A stretch of DNA of 10,163 bases from Fidelibacterota bacterium UBA6531 (GTDB lineage Bacteria; Fidelibacterota; Marinisomatia; Marinisomatales; TCS55): positions 1-10,163 of the forward strand of contig DJKX01000018.1 of the NCBI GenBank assembly GCA_002436185.1, read 5' to 3'. Positions 1-7,070 of this stretch are shown here, piece after piece. Both the position numbers and the translations under genes were made by a program. Under the pieces are notes generated by a model. That model saw nothing but the letters and a program-made list of their open reading frames with translations, did not search any database and was not told where the DNA came from. Each line of letters opens with the position of its first letter. Positions within the stretch are counted from its first letter, which is position 1.

Positions 1-81
1 AAGGACTTGATTCCATACTTCTTCTCCAGCTTCTCTTGTTACCAAAGTTCGAATAGCTTCATTAATCATTCCATACATCAT
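1..81 (-). CDS. H-NOX (heme NO/O2-binding) domain protein, N-terminus only
   Basis: This partial gene runs off the window and only 27 residues are visible. After a double Met they read MYGMINEAIRTLV, then end with a G-E-E-V-W-N-Q-V-L pattern. This fits the start of H-NOX/HNOB domains: soluble guanylate cyclase beta begins MYGFVNHALELLV and later has G-P-E-V-W, and cyanobacterial H-NOX begins MYGLVNKAI and later has G-E-D-T-W. The family binds heme through a distal-pocket helix and a proximal histidine near residue 100, and senses NO or O2. That histidine and the YxSxR motif lie outside the window. The ATG follows the tape measure stop directly (TAAATGATG), with a GGAG Shine-Dalgarno inside the last tape measure codons, so translation is probably coupled. 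A tail gene would normally be expected here. The family call is fairly good for such a short stretch; signalling function is inference. Confidence 0.62.
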   Translation of the reverse strand, partial: MMYGMINEAIRTLVTREAGEEVWNQVL

Positions 82-2742
82 TTACTCCATTTCCAGATAT
101 CCGCTGTTTTTAGCTACATTGAATGCTCGGGCAAATTCTTCAGGGTTCATCCTTACATAATTCTCCAACCCTGCACTATCAAATGTTGATATATTAATCA
201 CCTGCTGGTCTTGCGAACCTATTTGACCTGTTTCATTAATTCGTTCTAAATTTTCTTGCCCTGCTGTTTGTACAGATTGCCTGTTTATAACAAATTCTCC
301 AGATGTTAGCATTGCTGGTACATTATCAGAACCTCTCTGACCTGAAATCATACCACCCATTGCTTTTTTAGGCTGATATTTTGCAGCATCAATTTGAGCA
401 ACCCTTTGCATGCCTGCAGCAACTGCTGCTGCGGCTGCTGCAAATCCTAGTGCTGGACCAACTACTGGGATTCCAGCTAGTGATTTATATGCTGCTGTAG
501 CACCTGCATAAGTATCTACAACTGCCTGAACCTTTGCTGCTGCTTTCCACACTGCGAAATTTTCTTTACTAGCATTTTTATTAATCGCTGCAACACCTTC
601 TATTGCACTAGCAGCATTTTGGAATCCCTGATTAATTAGCTGAGATTTTTCATTTTCAATTTGTCTAGTCTGTTCTTTTGCCCATGCATCTGCTTCTGTT
701 TCATCAACCTTTGCTGCTACAAATTTGTCCCTCATCTCATTTATTTTAGCAATCTTCTGATCCCACGTCAAAGTAAACTGTTCAATGTCAATGGAATTAA
801 ATTGTTCTTGCAGAGTAAGTATTTTTTCTGCACCAAAACTATATGAATCAATTAAGGCTTGTTGTCTTTCTGAGTAAAGAGATTTCAGTTTTGCATTCTT
901 GCTTTCTTCTAATAGTAGTGCTGCGGCTGCTGCTTTTGCAGCTGCATCCCCTTCGTCATCTCCATCCCCATCACTTGGTGAAGGTGGTGTAAGTTTATCT
1001 TTGTGTATAGCTAAAAATTTGTCAGCAAAAGCCTCTAATTCAGTGCCAACTAAACCAATAGATTTCCCCCACTCCTGTGCCCAACTAGCCATCTCAGCAA
1101 ATACAGCCTCTTCGTCCATAAGTGCTGGCATTTTGAAATCACCAAATCCCTGTTTTAATTGTTGTTTTGCTTCTCCAGTTAAAGCAGTTGTCCAGCCTTT
1201 TTGTGTGGTTGCCCAAGATGTAAAAACATTTGCCAGTTGAGCTCTTCCAGAGCTACCCATATCTCCAAAATAATTATATACATAATCCTTGCCTGATTGT
1301 ACACCTTCTGTTTCGGCAATTTTTCTAGCATCTCCAAAAACCTTTTTAAGATCTCCAGTTATCCACCCTTTATCAAATAAACCCTGTGCAGCTTTTAAAC
1401 CTGAATCACCCCACTCTTTTATCATTCCTTGCGATGCTTGTATTGCTGCTTTCTTTTGGTCGTCTGGAAAGAATACATCCTTCCACTGAATTTCACTTAA
1501 TGCATGCAACCCTAGCTTGAATGCTCCGACTGCTAATTTCACCGCCATTTTGAATGCTGCCATAATGGTTTTAGGGATCGGCTTAACCATATGACCAACA
1601 ATTCTATTCATCATTTCCATTACTAATGTCATATTATCAGATATATAATTGCCTAATTCACCCCACCCTATCCTGCCAATATTTTCAAAATACAAATTGA
1701 TGTTGTCAATAGGGTCGGCAATATTTTCTAAAATCTTACCACCCAAAACCCGCATAGCATTAAGCACATTCTGTTTAAGTTTAGACATCTTAACAGAAAC
1801 AGCCTTGTTCATCTCCTCTACAGCCTTTGCTGTCGCACCAGAACTTTTTTGCATATCATCCAATGCTTTAGAAAAATCATCCGCACCATCACCAGCCAAT
1901 GGTAATATGGCTTGCATAGAACGAATATTGCTTATCAAATCAACTATTGATAATCCTGAATTCTCAGATGCCTTTTTAACTGCCTCAAGTGCACCTTTAA
2001 GACCTTCCTGCTGTAATAGTGCTTGTGTACTTTCGATGCCTACCTTTGCCAAAGCATCCTGTAATTCGCCAGACGGTTTCATCAGCTCAACTATTGCTGA
2101 ACGTACTGCTGTGGTTGCTTCCTCGGTTGATTGACCTCTGGCTGTTAATACTGCCATGGCAGCACCTAACTCATCCAAATTCACCCCAGCAGGAGCAGCA
2201 ATTGCAGCCACACGACCAAAACTACCAGCAATTTCATTTACAGTTGTTTTACCTAACCTTACAATTGTGAATAATTTATCACTTACTTTGGTGACATCTT
2301 TGGATGTTTTACCATAAGCATTCAAAGTAGTTGTTAATAAATCAGCAGCAGTAGCAACTTCAGTAACACCGCCAACTGCCAATCTAGCAGATTCATCCAT
2401 AACACGCATTGATGATGCTGCTGTATTAAATCCTGCTGACACAATATCATACCTAGCCTTGGTCAGAGATTTCATTGCTTGGCCAGAAGTAGAGGCGACA
2501 CGCATAAGTTCGTCGCCCATATTTTTCATCTCTTTATCAGTAAGACCACCCATAAGAGTTCCAATTTCTCGGAGACCCTTATCCATATCAGCAGCAAGTT
2601 TTAAACCAACACCACCAACAGCCGCACCTGCAATAGCACCAAATTTGGCGAATTTTGTTCCTAATCGCTTAACACCCCGACCTACCTTGAGAAGAACTCT
2701 CGAAGCACTATCGGTGGCAATTATTTTGACTCTTAAAGCCAT
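82..2742 (-). CDS. Phage tail tape measure protein, TP901 type
   Basis: This 886-aa protein sets tail length and is threaded through the tail tube. The N-terminus is basic with a Gly/Ala-rich hydrophobic stretch (about residues 33-50). It is followed by the TP901/PhageMin_Tail-type helical core (about 50-300) with Ala/Thr-rich segments typical of the family. An acidic, Pro/Ser/Asp-rich then Ala-rich linker lies near 585-615. A hydrophobic GIPVVGPALGF...A-rich segment (about 757-780) precedes a C-terminal GGMISG...SDNVPAMLTSGEFVINR motif (about 796-821), which is very common at tape measure C-termini. By the usual rule of about 1.5 angstrom per residue, the tail would be roughly 130 nm. The ATG lies 1 nt after the upstream stop (TAATATG), with AAAGGA as Shine-Dalgarno. 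The gene is the largest in the window and follows chaperone-like genes, as expected. The family call is secure. Confidence 0.96.
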   Translation of the reverse strand: MALRVKIIATDSASRVLLKVGRGVKRLGTKFAKFGAIAGAAVGGVGLKLAADMDKGLREIGTLMGGLTDKEMKNMGDELMRVASTSGQAMKSLTKARYDIVSAGFNTAASSMRVMDESARLAVGGVTEVATAADLLTTTLNAYGKTSKDVTKVSDKLFTIVRLGKTTVNEIAGSFGRVAAIAAPAGVNLDELGAAMAVLTARGQSTEEATTAVRSAIVELMKPSGELQDALAKVGIESTQALLQQEGLKGALEAVKKASENSGLSIVDLISNIRSMQAILPLAGDGADDFSKALDDMQKSSGATAKAVEEMNKAVSVKMSKLKQNVLNAMRVLGGKILENIADPIDNINLYFENIGRIGWGELGNYISDNMTLVMEMMNRIVGHMVKPIPKTIMAAFKMAVKLAVGAFKLGLHALSEIQWKDVFFPDDQKKAAIQASQGMIKEWGDSGLKAAQGLFDKGWITGDLKKVFGDARKIAETEGVQSGKDYVYNYFGDMGSSGRAQLANVFTSWATTQKGWTTALTGEAKQQLKQGFGDFKMPALMDEEAVFAEMASWAQEWGKSIGLVGTELEAFADKFLAIHKDKLTPPSPSDGDGDDEGDAAAKAAAAALLLEESKNAKLKSLYSERQQALIDSYSFGAEKILTLQEQFNSIDIEQFTLTWDQKIAKINEMRDKFVAAKVDETEADAWAKEQTRQIENEKSQLINQGFQNAASAIEGVAAINKNASKENFAVWKAAAKVQAVVDTYAGATAAYKSLAGIPVVGPALGFAAAAAAVAAGMQRVAQIDAAKYQPKKAMGGMISGQRGSDNVPAMLTSGEFVINRQSVQTAGQENLERINETGQIGSQDQQVINISTFDSAGLENYVRMNPEEFARAFNVAKNSGYLEME

Positions 2743-2743
2743 A

Positions 2744-3145
2744 TTATCCTTTTAACAAATGGTTGGTTTTTATATTGTGTATTGTCTGTATTTTTTCTAT
2801 CATGAAATCAATTGCATCGATATTTTTGTGAGTATCTGGTAAGAAATTATCAAGTACAAATTCGAGGCCAGACAATGTTGGTATGTATCCACGCATCATT
2901 TTCTTACCCTTTGACCACTCAACTTCTTGCACATCTGATAAGGAAATAACCCTGCCATACAATTCCATGGCCAAGTGATTATTTCTGTCAAGTTGGAATG
3001 GTTCTGTCTGTCTTTTATCATTTTCGTCTATCCATCCCTTAACTATTTCGCATTTCTTTCCTTCAGTTTTCTCACATAATGGTAAATCTTCATGGCCTCC
3101 CTTTGACCTTGCCCTATGTAAAGCTCGGCAGTCTAAACAATACAT
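2744..3145 (-). CDS. Cys-motif tail assembly protein (chaperone T-like) before the tape measure
   Basis: From the ATG at 3145 this encodes 133 aa beginning MYCLDCRALHRARSKGG. It has a CxxC near the start, then LPLC and KKC, so four Cys and nearby His could bind zinc. The second half (LDRNNHLAMELYGRVISL, then GYIPTLSGLEFVLDNF) resembles a widespread phage family (DUF1799-like) encoded just before tape measure genes and thought to act like the T part of lambda gpG/gpGT. The ATG has a modest AGGA Shine-Dalgarno. The reading frame is open further upstream, through a TTG at 3169, back to position 3205. It could therefore instead be expressed as a -1 frameshift extension of the 3187-3558 gene, which would add about 15 residues before the ATG. 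The stop lies 1 nt before the tape measure start. The role in tail assembly is inferred from position and pattern. Confidence 0.72.
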   Translation of the reverse strand: MYCLDCRALHRARSKGGHEDLPLCEKTEGKKCEIVKGWIDENDKRQTEPFQLDRNNHLAMELYGRVISLSDVQEVEWSKGKKMMRGYIPTLSGLEFVLDNFLPDTHKNIDAIDFMIEKIQTIHNIKTNHLLKG

Positions 3146-3159
3146 ATAATCCTGCCGCC

Positions 3160-3196
3160 AGAGACACAAAATCTCTACATAGGTGATTAATTTTTT
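3160..3196 (-). promoter_or_regulatory. Candidate -1 ribosomal frameshift site (slippery heptamer plus hairpin)
   Basis: The last codons of the upstream gene read ATA AAA AAT TAA. They contain the in-frame heptamer A AAA AAT (minus strand 3196-3190), which matches the X XXY YYZ rule, directly before the stop. The -1 frame is open from just after a TGA at 3208-3206 and runs without interruption into the next gene. About 13 nt downstream, AGAGA and TCTCT (3176-3172 and 3164-3160) can form a short hairpin with a 7-nt loop. Tail chaperone genes before the tape measure use -1 frameshifting in many siphophages (lambda G/GT). The region is A-rich, so a chance heptamer is possible, and the hairpin is weak and rather far from the slip site. 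Confidence 0.42.
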
Positions 3197-3558
3197 ATTT
3201 CTTTTTCACGCTTTTTCCCTTTTTTATCAGTAACAGACCCTGCCATATCCACAAATTCAGGCATAATAACTTCTTCAAGGAATGCCATAACAGTAAGTGC
3301 TGGCAATGCTGAGATGTATTCAGATGAAAATTTAACAGATTTATCATTATCATCAACAACACCTTCCCAGCCAACAATCATCGCTTCCATAACTTCATAA
3401 CCTAATTCAAGTGATTCTTCTTCAGGAATTACGCCATTGCTCATATGCTTATACAGCAACCGCTTTTGTTCCAGGAAATTCAGTTTTTTATAGATTAAAA
3501 ATGAACCCTCCGTTTCATAACGGTGGGTAATTTCAGGTGATACTATCTTTATGGGCAT
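3187..3558 (-). CDS. Tail assembly chaperone-like protein (G-like)
   Basis: This 123-aa protein lies two genes before the tape measure, the usual place for the first tail assembly chaperone. The pattern GWEGVVDDNDKSVKFSSEY followed by a helical ISALPALTVMAFLEEVI stretch (about residues 63-100) resembles phage tail-chaperone families, which often have W-x-G-V-x-D...G-x-x-V-x-F-[ST]. The last 15 or so residues are Lys-rich. These proteins bind the tape measure protein and recruit tube subunits during tail polymerisation, and are not in the virion. The start is well set by a GGAGG Shine-Dalgarno 6 nt before the ATG. That leader resembles the one of the 62-aa gene at the far end of the window. 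The gene ends in a candidate slippery sequence. The family call relies on position and weak motifs. Confidence 0.66.
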   Translation of the reverse strand: MPIKIVSPEITHRYETEGSFLIYKKLNFLEQKRLLYKHMSNGVIPEEESLELGYEVMEAMIVGWEGVVDDNDKSVKFSSEYISALPALTVMAFLEEVIMPEFVDMAGSVTDKKGKKREKEIKN

Positions 3559-3575
3559 CTGGTGCCTCCATTCTT

Positions 3576-3794
3576 TTATTTAGATTTAACTTTCTTGACT
3601 ATTTTTTTTGCTTTTTTCGCAACCTTTTTTACCAAAGGTTGATTCAGAACTTTACCATCAGAATCTTTAAATTCACCCATTTCAGGTGGAATTTCCTTGA
3701 TGATAAGAACTTCTTCATCAGAGCATTCCCGAACTTTTTCAGCAAAAGAAATGTTTCCAATTCTGAATTTACGATAAGGTGCTACAACTTTCAT
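3576..3794 (-). CDS. Small hypothetical protein with lysine-rich tail
   Basis: I do not recognise this 72-aa protein. The first 50 residues form a mixed, probably folded part (APYRKFRIGNISFAEKVRE, then EVLIIKEIPPEMGEF). The last 20 or so are Lys/Val/Ala repeats (KKVAKKAKKIVKKVKSK), a strongly basic amphipathic tail that could contact nucleic acid or an acidic protein surface. The ATG directly follows the stop of the second tube gene (TAAATG), with AAGGAG as Shine-Dalgarno. Translation is therefore probably coupled to the tube gene. Position between tube and chaperone genes suggests a tail assembly accessory or minor component, which is inference only. Confidence 0.6.
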   Translation of the reverse strand: MKVVAPYRKFRIGNISFAEKVRECSDEEVLIIKEIPPEMGEFKDSDGKVLNQPLVKKVAKKAKKIVKKVKSK

Positions 3795-5285
3795 TTAGTA
3801 CTCCTTATTCTGGTCTCTGAACATTTGATAGGGATTCTGATTTCTAACACGAACCACCATCTCACTCCTGGGAGCAACAACATTCTGGGTTGGACCACCA
3901 TCTGACCAGTAAGGTTGAGCAGCTGGGACTAAAGCAGTAAAATCAAACGACTGCGATAATGCCTCTGGACCACCAACTGGAACGCTACCTTTAGTCAATA
4001 CAATAGAAGAAAGAAATATTTCAAATCTCCTAGTGATAGTTGCCATGGTACTTCCCTCGAATTGAATGTGTGCCATCAGTTTTGTGTTATTATTTAAGAA
4101 ATCCATGAATGTATCAGAATCATACCTTGGTACTGTAAATGAGCCAGAAACTTCTCTTCGGCCACCACGAGTAGGTTCCATCCTATACACCCCTGACGAT
4201 GAACTTTGCGAATCAGATTGCAAATTGTTATTAACAGATATGCTAAAATCACTGATTCCATATTCATCACCAGATACTAAAGCACCACCAGACGCTGAAT
4301 CATAAGCAGCAATCCTGAAAAATGTAATGTCGCTGAACATCGCTCTCTCATTTTCAGACGGACTGAATAGATTAGCACCTGATTTTCCGTGATTGTAATT
4401 CCAAGTTGAAGATGATGAATTTGACCCAGAAGATTTATCCATGTTAAATGGTATTAATTCAAATGAACCTGTCAAACCACTGCCTGCTGCAGCTGCAAGA
4501 GTCATTGAATTAACATAACAACTACGCCACACCCAAATTGATTGACCTTTATCAACAGCAAAAGTGCCTCGTCTTATTATTTGGTCACTTGCTGTACCTA
4601 CTCCAGCTGTTGGATAACTACTATTTTCGTCTGTCCACAATTCATCATTCATTTGTTTACCTAATTCAAACACATGGGTAAATTCATTACTGACTTCATA
4701 ACCGTCACTTGCTGCAGGATTAACATCCCAAGCATCAGATACAGTTAAAGTTGAATTTGTAGAATCTGTTATCCTTCTGACCTGACCTGACCTTGCGACA
4801 GAACCTTTAATTCTAACGAATTTTCCAATTTGAGCATCGTCAGAGCCAAAAGGATTTCCGCTATCAACAATGGTAGTGCCATCACCACCAGTCGCTGTCC
4901 CTGCAATTTCTGCAGTCCCATCTGTGTAAACAGGTTGTTGACTTGAAGATGTACCAGGATGTTCATAACCCATAGCACATGCCACTAAAGCATCCATACC
5001 ATCATACATACCAGAAACTTCAACAGCACCGCCACCCATGATTGATACCCTATCAGATACTGATGCTCCAGGACTACCTGTTAATGTTTCAGCAACTTCA
5101 ATAGAGTGTTCCTGTTCTACACCTTCGCTAGTAAAATGAAGAAGATCTGAACTACCAAGCACAACTTCTTCATTGTCTGCTATTGCTTCGGTGGTCGGAT
5201 ATGCTGCACTAGCCATTCCAGTTCCTGATACGGAACCACCTTCAATTCTGAATGCAGCTTTTGATTTTGTTCCTAATCCAGCCAT
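3795..5285 (-). CDS. Tail tube protein paralogue 2, with inserted domain
   Basis: This 496-aa protein is paralogous to the 353-aa product just upstream. Shared blocks are SCYVNS-[FM]-TLA, [IS]-x-D/N-FSI-[ST]-VNNNL, RREVSGSFTVPRYDSDTF against FREVTLEIGLPRYSSDTF, and PVGG...ALSQSF against PVGG...AIAQSV. The pattern fits phage tail tube proteins of the Phage_tube_2 type, which stack as rings around the tape measure. It is about 140 residues longer. Much of the excess is a beta-rich module at about 125-205 (NPFGSDDAQIGKFVRIKG ... SGQVRRITDSTNSTLTV ... W ... DGYEVSN), a type often decorating phage virion proteins. The start has GGAGG 6 nt before the ATG. Assigning this copy as the main tube, a terminal ring or a decorated subunit is not possible from sequence alone. 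Confidence 0.82.
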   Translation of the reverse strand: MAGLGTKSKAAFRIEGGSVSGTGMASAAYPTTEAIADNEEVVLGSSDLLHFTSEGVEQEHSIEVAETLTGSPGASVSDRVSIMGGGAVEVSGMYDGMDALVACAMGYEHPGTSSSQQPVYTDGTAEIAGTATGGDGTTIVDSGNPFGSDDAQIGKFVRIKGSVARSGQVRRITDSTNSTLTVSDAWDVNPAASDGYEVSNEFTHVFELGKQMNDELWTDENSSYPTAGVGTASDQIIRRGTFAVDKGQSIWVWRSCYVNSMTLAAAAGSGLTGSFELIPFNMDKSSGSNSSSSTWNYNHGKSGANLFSPSENERAMFSDITFFRIAAYDSASGGALVSGDEYGISDFSISVNNNLQSDSQSSSSGVYRMEPTRGGRREVSGSFTVPRYDSDTFMDFLNNNTKLMAHIQFEGSTMATITRRFEIFLSSIVLTKGSVPVGGPEALSQSFDFTALVPAAQPYWSDGGPTQNVVAPRSEMVVRVRNQNPYQMFRDQNKEY

Positions 5286-5297
5286 TTTATCCTCCTA

Positions 5298-6359
5298 TCA
5301 AAGTATGCTAGCTGTGCGACCATCATCGGTCTCAATCCACATTTCGCCAGCATCAGTTGAAGAAGCATCAGCAAAAGTTACATCACTGGCAGAATTACGA
5401 ACTAATGCCCGCATCGTCACCGACTGGGCAATTGCTCCTGATCCGCCAACTGGTGCACTAACACTTTCAACTTTTAAGTTCGGAAATATAATGTCGAACT
5501 CTTCTGATGAAGATGGTTGAGTACCTAATAAGGTTGCTTGCAAGTTTGTCTGGTTATTCAGAAAGTCAACAAATGTATCAGAACTATATCTAGGCAGACC
5601 AATCTCTAAGGTAACTTCCCTGAAACCGTTTCTGACTGGTTGAATAGTCTTTTTACTGTCTGTATGGCTTGACGCATTATCAGGAGTGCTTTGTTCTGAA
5701 TCAGTCAAATTATTATTAACTGTTATCGAGAACGAATTTATTCCTATGCTATCCGAAGATCCCAGAGCACCAGCTTGGTCACCGATTCTAAAATCAAAAT
5801 CGCTGAACAAAACTAAATCCCCTGCATCTGTTGGCAGTGCTGCTAAACCACTAACATTATTAGTTGTTCCATCAATGGCTAAATTATAAGCCACCAAATC
5901 ACAACTCAACGTCATTGCTTCGCCTGCACTACAAGCTAGAGTGAATGAATTAACATAACAGCTATCTGCTTGCCAAACACTTGATGCGTGATGTCCTTTA
6001 TCCCAAGCAAAGGTTCCGAATACATTCAAATCATCTGTGAACGTAATCTGGTTTCCTCCATTTGCAAAAGCACTAGCACCCATCCCCAAGGCTATTGGCA
6101 ATGAAGCTGATACGAAGTTTGAGCCACTTTTAACGGTGTATGGCACAGTCATTTCTACCGATCCTGTCACGGATTCCATTACTCTCGTAGAACCCTGAGA
6201 ACCTGCCCCACCGTACAGATATTCATGCATTACATCTGTAAAATCGAACTCAATTCCCTCGGAATAGATTGGTAGTTTCTCTGTTACCGCCACCCTTGTC
6301 CTGAAAGTCGTTTCTTTCTTGGCTCCCATTATGGTTTTGGTTCCTATTCCTACTGGCAT
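5298..6359 (-). CDS. Tail tube protein paralogue 1
   Basis: This 353-aa protein has the same core as the next gene: SCYVNSFTLACSAGEAMTL (about residues 131-150), IGINSFSITVNNNL, RNGFREVTLEIGLPRYSSD, and a C-terminal SAPVGGSGAIAQSVTM. This matches the phage tail tube (major tail protein) pattern, a beta-sandwich subunit forming hexameric rings. The start is the ATG at 6359, chosen because it has a strong GGAGG Shine-Dalgarno and yields MPVGIGTKTIMGAKKET, a typical tube N-terminus. The frame also extends upstream to a GTG at 6410, which has no Shine-Dalgarno. The first 37 codons overlap the zinc-finger gene in another frame. No sheath gene is visible, which favours a siphovirus tail. The gap to the second tube gene is 12 nt. 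Confidence 0.85.
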   Translation of the reverse strand: MPVGIGTKTIMGAKKETTFRTRVAVTEKLPIYSEGIEFDFTDVMHEYLYGGAGSQGSTRVMESVTGSVEMTVPYTVKSGSNFVSASLPIALGMGASAFANGGNQITFTDDLNVFGTFAWDKGHHASSVWQADSCYVNSFTLACSAGEAMTLSCDLVAYNLAIDGTTNNVSGLAALPTDAGDLVLFSDFDFRIGDQAGALGSSDSIGINSFSITVNNNLTDSEQSTPDNASSHTDSKKTIQPVRNGFREVTLEIGLPRYSSDTFVDFLNNQTNLQATLLGTQPSSSEEFDIIFPNLKVESVSAPVGGSGAIAQSVTMRALVRNSASDVTFADASSTDAGEMWIETDDGRTASIL

Positions 6360-6552
6360 TTTTATTCCTCCAGTTGTTTTTATTATTATCCCATGGCATA
6401 TCAGTACCACAAACGCAACACTTGATTATGCCCTTTTCTAAAATGACTTCAACTTTCCACTGGTTACGATACTTGATATGGACTTTATATTCCTCATCAA
6501 CTTTCCCGAGCATCTTACGACATCGGTTATTCTGGCATCTTAATGATAACAT
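6250..6552 (-). CDS. Com-like small zinc-finger protein
   Basis: This 100-aa protein begins MLSLRCQNNRCRKMLGKV and later has IIKCCVCGTDMPW. C6 and C11 with C45/C46 and C48 give two Cys clusters around a beta-type middle. This resembles phage Mu Com (a small zinc-binding translational activator of mom mRNA, starting with RCKNCNKLL) and its many phage homologues. The pairs are looser here (Cx4C rather than CxxC for the first). The last 45 or so residues are rich in Asn, Arg and Lys, and most of them overlap the tube gene in a different frame. That tail may be a by-product of the overlap or a basic RNA-binding extension. The start overlaps the previous stop (TAATG) with no clear Shine-Dalgarno, so expression probably depends on reinitiation. 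The zinc-finger call is good; a regulatory role is inference. Confidence 0.68.
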   Translation of the reverse strand: MLSLRCQNNRCRKMLGKVDEEYKVHIKYRNQWKVEVILEKGIIKCCVCGTDMPWDNNKNNWRNKNASRNRNQNHNGSQERNDFQDKGGGNRETTNLFRGN

Positions 6553-7070
6553 TATGTTACATTTGCCCCAGGATTGAAATCATACTTTATCGAATACATC
6601 TGCTGAACAACACCATAATTACCACTTTGAACAAATTCCAAAGAATTGTGGGAGGAAATAAGGCTTAAACCCATGCAATTCCCTCCTAGTGATGTATCAG
6701 CGTGCATCGCAATTATAATATCTGAATGTAATGTATTCATTTCTGTACTCAGATCCCCTGTCAATACTTGATCTCCAGGAGAATTAATTTTTACATATCC
6801 AGCTAAACCAATTTGCATACCTTGGTCTATCTCATTAATATTTGTTCCTGTCGTATATTCATTTGCTGTCATTTGTGTATATCTCGTCACAAAATCATCC
6901 AAAACAATAAGTGCTGGGAATTGGTCATTTCTCAGATCCTCTGGATACACAAAATTACGTGAAATAAGCGAAAGGTCATTGTTGTATGGTGCACTGCCAT
7001 CAATTTGAATAAGGGTTGTGTCTAGCAAATAAGCTAGAATTGTTTCTCTTTTGCTTGTGGTGTATGCCAT
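6552..7070 (-). CDS. Tail terminator / tail completion-like protein
   Basis: This 172-aa protein sits between the gp10-like gene and the tube genes, the standard place for the protein that caps the tail and joins it to the head. The pattern fits terminator families such as lambda gpU or the gpZ/gp17 group: an N-terminal helix (RETILAYLLDTTL), YPEDL...QFPALIVLDD at about 42-58, a beta strand GLAGYVKI, a helix with LHSDIIIAMHAD...LGG (about 114-130), and a final strand MYSIKYDFNPG. It starts at an ATG overlapping the previous stop by one base (TAATG), so translation is coupled. The family as a whole is poorly conserved, so the call rests on layout and position more than on a diagnostic motif. 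Confidence 0.72.
   Translation of the reverse strand: MAYTTSKRETILAYLLDTTLIQIDGSAPYNNDLSLISRNFVYPEDLRNDQFPALIVLDDFVTRYTQMTANEYTTGTNINEIDQGMQIGLAGYVKINSPGDQVLTGDLSTEMNTLHSDIIIAMHADTSLGGNCMGLSLISSHNSLEFVQSGNYGVVQQMYSIKYDFNPGANVT

Noticed and set aside
899..1240. Plus-strand open frame of 113 aa across the tape measure gene
   Set aside because: It is the antisense shadow of the Ala- and Asp-rich linker of the tape measure gene. Its Ser-rich product has no recognisable motif and no ribosome-binding site.
1649..2134. Plus-strand open frame of 161 aa
   Set aside because: It is antisense to the strongly supported tape measure core, has low-complexity Ser/Ala content, and no Shine-Dalgarno or neighbours on that strand.
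3195..3377. Minus-strand 60-aa frame inside the chaperone gene
   Set aside because: It lies wholly within the 123-aa gene in another frame, and its Leu/His-rich product looks like a shifted reading of that gene.
6360..6410. Upstream extension of tube gene 1 to a GTG at 6410
   Set aside because: There is no Shine-Dalgarno before the GTG, while the ATG at 6359 has a strong GGAGG and gives a typical tube N-terminus.
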